Shown: positions 58,826-64,000 of the stretch, piece after piece | Position numbering within the stretch: the stretch's first letter is position 1 | How the letters are laid out: the number at the start of each line of letters is the position of its first letter | Assembly (NCBI RefSeq): GCF_963082655.1 | Contig: NC_081556.1 | Coordinates: 152,654,389 to 152,718,388, forward strand | Reading direction: 5' to 3' | DNA: 64,000 nt | From: Stomoxys calcitrans | Lineage: Eukaryota; Arthropoda; Insecta; Diptera; Muscidae | Program-made: the position numbers and the translations under genes | The notes under the pieces: generated by a model | Told to the model about the DNA's origin: nothing | The model's database searches: none | The model's input: only the letters and a program-made list of their open reading frames with translations

Positions 58826-58940
58826 CTGGCCAGCGTAGCGCAGAGGTTAGCATGTCCGCCAATGACGCTGAACGCCTGGGTTCGAATCCTGGCGAGGTCA
58901 TCATAAAAAATTGTCTGCGGTGGTTTGCCCTCCGACATTC
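58826..58940 (+). mobile_element. SINE family S (S12), 5' fragment
   Basis: The best-preserved tRNA-like head in the window: GTAGCGCAGAGGTTAGCATG (A box region) and GGTTCGAATCCTGGCGAGG (B box). The body stops after GGTGGTTTGCCCTCC. Confidence 0.85.
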
Positions 58941-58949
58941 TTCTTCATT

Positions 58950-59887
58950 TCAGACTTATTGAAATATCGAATTGAATTTTCGATAGAATTAAAATTGTGG
59001 GTTTTTACAGCCTTAAGAATCCTTATCGGATAATATATATATATGGGAGCAATATCGAAATCAAGACTGATTTTAATGAAATTTTGCGCACGTATTGGGA
59101 CTCCAAATCAAACGCCTTATGAATAATTTTGTAAAGATCGGATCAAAAATGTGGCTGATACAGCCTTAAAAATCTATGTCGGACGAAAGATTTACATGGA
59201 AGCTATATCTAAATCTGGACCGATTTTGGCGCATTTTTGCACACATATGAAAACGTCAAATACAAAACCTCGTGCAAAATCATTTGAAAATTTGACTAAA
59301 ATTGTGGCTTCTCCAGCCTTAAAAGAGCATATCCGAACCGATTTTTATAAATTTTCCACACATATTAGGACGTCAAATAAAAACCTCATCAAAAGTAGTG
59401 TAAAGATCGGCCCAAAATTGTGGCTACTACAGCCTTAAATGGCCATATCGGATGAAATATATGTATAGGATCTATATCTGGACCGATCTTCATATAATTT
59501 TGCACACATATTGGGACGCCAAATAAAGCACCTCGTGCTAAATTTGGTAGAGATGGAACATAAGTTGTGGCTTCTGCAGTATTAAAATTGCATATGCGAT
59601 GAAAGATATATATGGGAGCTATATTTTAGTATGAACTGATTTATTTTTAAATTAATAAAAGCGTTCGTCCTTGGGCCAAAGAAGTGACATGTGCAAAATT
59701 TCATGACAATCACCTTACCTTGATCACAGGAACATATGGACTGACGGACTTAGCTAAATCGAATCTGAAAGTGATCCTAAGCCGATCGGTATACTTATCA
59801 ATGGGTCAAGCTTTTCTACTTCTTAGCGCTGCAAGCAAAAGCTCAAATTATATCACCCTTTACCACAGTGGTGGTGTAGAGTATAAA
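58950..59887 (-). repeat. Family C element (C4), GC end missing
   Basis: Units with GGGAGC at 59046 and GAAGCTA at 59199 (153 bp apart), CACACATATTGGGACGCC in several, then ATCGGTATACTTATCAATGG and the hairpin ACCCTTTACCACAGTGG..GTAGAGTATA. Confidence 0.78.
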
Positions 59888-59925
59888 AATTCATAAAATT
59901 TTCATTTTCGTTTTTTGCATTTGTG

Positions 59926-60168
59926 TCCACAGTGCCGCAGTGTGACACCACTTTGGAGAGAAGTTTTTACATGGCTACCATACCATTTTTTTTTTTTTTG
60001 CAAATGGCATAGTTCCTTATAAATGCCGCCAGCATGAGAAGGTTAACCACCGCTGAACACTTTTTCAGATTCGCTGAACACTTTTTCAGTTCTCGCCAGG
60101 ATTCGAACCCAGGCGTTTAGCGTGGTAGGCCAAAATTCTAATCTCTGCGATAACCTTATGACTATAGC
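59926..60168 (-). mobile_element. SINE family S (S13), 3' end lost
   Basis: The body (GTGCCGCAGTGTGACACC), B box GGATTCGAACCC and a damaged A-box side are present. A T run at about 59988-60000 and a 21-bp tandem duplication (CGCTGAACACTTTTTCAG) at 60051-60090 are internal oddities. Confidence 0.8.
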
Positions 60169-60297
60169 AACCACAATGTTTTTTGGGATTGTTACAAACT
60201 TGAACATGCTCTCGCCTTTGTTTAAGCACCACCGAGTGGAGAGTATTATACAGTAGGCCCCGCCGGGCTTTTGATTTTCCTTACTTAAAATAGTTTA
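60169..60297 (+). repeat. C-type GC-end remnant and spacer
   Basis: GAGTGGAGAGTATTATACAG and GCCCCGCCGGGC resemble the C GC end in reverse; no monomers attached. Confidence 0.45.
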
Positions 60298-61215
60298 TTA
60301 TACCCTACGCTATAGGTTGAGGGTATACTAATTTCGTCATTATGTTTGTAACACCTCGAAATATGCTTCTCAGACCCCATTAAGTATATATGTTCTTGAT
60401 CGTCATATCATTTTAAGTCGATCTAGCCATGTCCGTCCGTCTGTCCGTCCGTCCATCCGTCCATCCGTCCGTCCGTCTGTGTGTCGGTCGAAAGCACGCT
60501 AACTTTGGAAGAAGTAAAGCTAGCCGCTTGAAAATTTGCATAAATACTTTCTATTAGTGTAGGTCGGTTGGGATTGTAAATGGGCCAAATCGGTCCATGT
60601 TTTGATATAGCTGCCATATAAACCGATCTTGGGTCTTGACTTCTTGAGCCTCTAGAGTGCGCTATTCTAATCCAATTTGACTGAAATTTTGCACATGGTG
60701 TTTTGGTATCACTTCCAACAACTGCGCTACATATGGTTCAAAGCGGTCCATGTTTTGATATAGTTGCCATATAAACCGATCTTGGGTCTTGACTTCTTGA
60801 GCCTCTAGAGGGCGCAATTCTCATCCGATTTGACTGAAATTTTGCATGAGGTGTTTTTTTTCTACTTTTAATAAGTGTGCTAAGTATGGCGCAAATTGGT
60901 ATATAACCTGATGTAGTTGCCATATAAATCAATGTGGGATATTTAATTCTTAAGCCTCTAGAGGGCGCAATTCTCATCCGATTTGGTAGAAATCTTGTAC
61001 AATGGCTTTTCTCATGACTTTCAACATACGTGTCTTATATGGTCTGAATCGATCAATAGCTTGATACAGCTCCCATATAAACCGATCTCCCAACTTTGCT
61101 ACTTGAGCCCCTACATGGCGCAATCCTTATCCGAATTAACTGAAGTTTTGCACAATGAGTTCTTCAATGTTCTACATTCATTTATAGTCCGAATCGGACT
61201 ATAACTTGTTTTTTA
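60298..61215 (+). repeat. Family B element, palindrome end lost
   Basis: Hairpin end (TATACCCTACGCTATAGG..GAGGGTATAC), long microsatellite at about 60428-60487, then GCCATAT landmarks at 60613, 60766, 60919 and 61072, exactly 153 bp apart. Confidence 0.87.
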
Positions 61216-62205
61216 AGTAATTTAAAGCTGGTGTGCAAAAGATTAAGACAGTCTGCCATATACGTTCCCCTAGGTTATTTGACCCTAAATTTTTATATCA
61301 GTTTCATGTTTTGGATTGCTATAAGGGTGTAAAATAACTTAAATTGTGCAACCAAATCTCTCTCTTATTTCACTTTGCTTATAAAATCGAGAAAATTATA
61401 TTTTGTAGCTCAGATGGACTAAAATACTAATAGACAGATATATGATAACTGATATGTGATAGCTGAAATGTGACAATTTTAAGTTGACCCATATTTGTTA
61501 ACTGGGGCCTACCTCTTCTATACATTTTAGTTACAAACAAGTGAACAATTCCATATGTGCGTGTTATAGGGTTTACAATGGTCTTGTTGCTGTTAGGTTT
61601 TTCAATTCAATGCACTTTGAAGAAAGTTGAAATTTAACATCATAACGGAAATGAAATATATGAGTTCATGCCACAAACACACTCACATACTGACGCACTC
61701 ACACCACGCACCCCCCCCCACAAATATTGTCAAGCACTCGTGAAACGGTGATTTATGCAGCCGTGTGAATATATGAGAGTGTGCCCTTTAAGCGGATGTA
61801 GCATCTTGTGCACAGTGCCCAATATAAACGGTCATTCAACCGGAGGCCACTGTTGCCCCATTCTTGTCGTTTTTCATTTTCGCAAATGGTTACAGTAAAA
61901 GGAAAACTGTAACAATATGTACAAACAACCAAGAAGAAGTGGTAACCGGATAGAATAAGAGAGAGAGAGAGAGCGAGAGAGGGAAAGGGTACAACTTAAA
62001 ACCACAACCAAAAACTTACAACAATGAACGCCATCCATGCCTTGTTAACAAAGGCAATGCAAAAAGGCAGCAACCCCAGTAACCCCAGCCAAAAAGGTTC
62101 AAACTTAAGCGTTAAGTGTCTGTGAATGGTCGGAAGTTTATGCGGAAGTTTGGCCTGACTCAACATGCAACAATAATAATTACAACTGAAAAGCAAATAT
62201 GAGAA
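61216..62205. other. unique island with microsatellites
   Basis: No gene recognised; contains a C run at about 61710-61720 and a GA-rich run at 61957-61985. Confidence 0.5.
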
Positions 62206-62640
62206 AGTAAAAATAGGAGCTAAGTTCAAGGAAGCCGAACTTGTGGTACCCAACAGGGGAGATTGCTTAAAAATGCTTTCAAATGAGGGGAATACTTGGG
62301 AGGAAACCAAATTATCGGCTGAATATGGTTTCTAGGGCCCCTAGAAGACTAATCGGGGATCGGATCATAGTTTGCATTGTTATTGGAAGTCATAAAACAA
62401 CACAACATGTAAAATTTCAGTTAAGTTGGACACAATTTTAAAATTCTAGGGGGTCAAGATGTCAAATCTGGGCATCGGTTAATATGAGGGGTTTATATTC
62501 AAATCTGAACCGGTATGTCCATTTCACATCCTCAACGACCTTCATCAATAAAAAGTATCTGTGCAAAGCAAAAGCTATCGTGATTTCAACGAACGGGCGG
62601 ACATGGCTCAAGACGATCAAGAATGTATATTAGGACCAGT
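62206..62640 (-). repeat. degenerate B-like element
   Basis: Eroded palindrome (AAGTTCAAGGAAGCCGAAC), two monomers and ACATGGCTCAAGACGATC remain. Confidence 0.58.
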
Positions 62641-62975
62641 GTTGCCGTTTGGTAGGTTTTGGTAGGTTCCAACCAAAATTGGTATATTTTTATTCCCTTG
62701 GTAGGTTGGTAGGCTGACCTTAATTTGTGGCAGTTTTTTTCAACATATAAATACAAAGTTCGTTACGGAAAAAATCGCCGGGATGACTCGTCGTTTCTAT
62801 ATATTCGTTAAGGGTGCAGAATAAAACATGGTTGTCGGTGGATAATATGCTGTTACAATGGGTCTCACTGCATCAAAATTCTGGAAAACGGTTAATTGAT
62901 TGATATTGAGTGTGACTGGTACGAGTTCTATGGAATCTCTTCCAAATTTCGTAAATTTTTGGTAAGAAATGGGCT
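62641..62975. other. unclassified stretch with TTGGTAGG repeats
   Basis: TTTGGTAGG occurs three to four times in 62668-62715; otherwise no feature recognised. Confidence 0.4.
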
Positions 62976-63415
62976 TTTTTATACCCCCCAGCCTCCATAG
63001 GATTCCGTCATTCTGTTTGTAACTCCTCCAGCCTCCATAGGATTCCGTCATTCTGTTTGTAACTCCTCGAAATATTTGTCTAAAACCCATAAATTATACA
63101 CTTGATCGCCATGATATTTTAAGTCGATCTAGACATGTCCGTCCGTCCACCTATCGGTCGAAAGCACTCCAACTTTTGAAGGAGTAAAGCTAGCCGCTTA
63201 ATATTTTGGACGAGTACTTCTTATAAGTTAAGGTCGGTAGGAATTGTAAATGGGCTATATGGGCCCATGTTCTGATATAATAAACCGATCTATGATCTTG
63301 ACATCTTGAGTCACTGGAGGTCGCAATTCTTATCCGATTTGTGCTGAATATGGTCTTAATCGGTCTATAACCTGATATATCTGTCATATAAACCGATCTG
63401 GGATCTTAAGCCTCT
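62976..63415 (+). repeat. Family B hairpin-end half with internal 40-bp duplication
   Basis: After TATACCCCCC an exact 40-bp tandem duplication (starting GCCTCCATAGGATTCCG at 62991 and 63031) precedes the normal spacer and about two monomers. Confidence 0.82.
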
Positions 63416-64000
63416 AGACGGGTACCAAAACGCACTGTTTCAAATGTCATCAAAAACGGATGAAAAATGCTCGTTTTATGGACTCAATACTCTATGTTGG
63501 CAGATCGTTCTATATGGCAGCTATATCCAAATATGGTCCGATTTGGACGATAGTTAACAAAAAAGTTTAGAGGGGTACTGGAACTCGCTGTGCCATATTT
63601 CAACGCAATAGGAGGAAAAATGCTGCTAGGCTCATTACACCATATCGGGAGATCAGTATATATAACAGCTATATCCAATATGGTCCGATCTTTATCACAT
63701 TTCACAGGAATGGGTAGGGGTCTAATAGAACACGATGTGCCAAATTTCATCGAATTCGGGTAATAAATGGATCTTTTATGGCCTCAATATCCTATATCGG
63801 GAGATCGTTTGGTCGGCAGCTATATCCAAATATGGTCCGATCTGAAGCGCACTCCACAAAAATTAATAGGAGTCTACCAAAACTCACATATTATCGAAAT
63901 CGGATGAAATATAACCAATTTTCTGCCTCAAGACTTTAAGTCTGGAGATCGGTCTGTATAACCGCTATATATAATTAAAATCCGACTTTATGAGATCAGC
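63416..64000 (-). repeat. diverged A-like array, running off the window
   Basis: Units typed by CCATATCGGGAGATC and CAGCTATATCCAAATATGG at 63518, 63666, 63817 and about 63963 (spacing 146-151 bp) form yet another A-related subfamily. The array is cut by the window edge. Confidence 0.78.

Overview
This window is eukaryotic, repeat-dominated, AT-rich DNA, most likely intergenic or deep-intronic sequence of a higher fly. The fly call rests on three things: insect-type non-LTR retrotransposon pieces, Tc1/mariner remnants, and repeat ends that from memory resemble those of Drosophila DINE-1/Helentron-type elements. A muscid-like calyptrate fly is my best guess, but the species cannot be fixed from the sequence. 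I see no complete host gene. One short minus-strand stretch (24585-24759) reads like the last exon of an unknown gene. Nearly all other open frames are by-products of repeats.

Most of the window is built from one superfamily of interspersed elements that carry internal tandem arrays. I call the subfamilies A, B and C. Their monomers are about 153 bp and look distantly related. At one end the elements have a GC-rich palindrome (TTCGGCC-N-GGCCGAA in A and B, a degenerate GGGCGGTGCCGGC in C) preceded by ACAAGTAAAA. At the other end they have a hairpin of TATACCC..GGGTATA. A (GACG/GACA)n microsatellite lies between the array and the hairpin end. For these entries strand + means reading from the TATACCC hairpin to the GC palindrome. 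The best copy is A at 39161-40723, where monomers repeat at exactly 153 bp. A second superfamily, D, has monomers of about 131 bp with G-rich runs and ends near TATATATAAGAT; strand + means reading toward that end.

Other mobile DNA is inserted into these arrays. A tRNA-derived SINE family (S) has at least twelve copies or fragments. A second tRNA-related SINE at 31286-31446 has a 12-bp target duplication and a (CCTAA)n tail. Two fold-back Tc1/mariner derivatives (12202-12807 and 28181-28777) have 194-202 bp inverted arms and TA duplications, and a matching C-terminal transposase fragment lies at 2058-2388. A small mariner-like MITE is at 22672-22908. Two broken pieces of a LOA/R1/I-type retrotransposon are present: reverse transcriptase, RNase H and zinc knuckle at 2389-4795 (minus), and endonuclease at 36611-37553 (plus). 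A composite SINE+D unit occurs twice (33236-34858 and 52157-53548).

Layout: 1-10 kb holds A, LOA, B and A blocks; 10-24 kb holds D arrays with C, B and A blocks; 24-26 kb is largely unique DNA with the possible exon; 27-33 kb holds B, A and SINE copies; 33-38 kb holds the composite unit, D and the LOA endonuclease; 39-53 kb holds A, B and C blocks and the second composite unit; 54-64 kb holds a B-in-A nest, C, B and unique DNA. Unique islands of 0.4-1.9 kb separate the repeat blocks and show no convincing genes.
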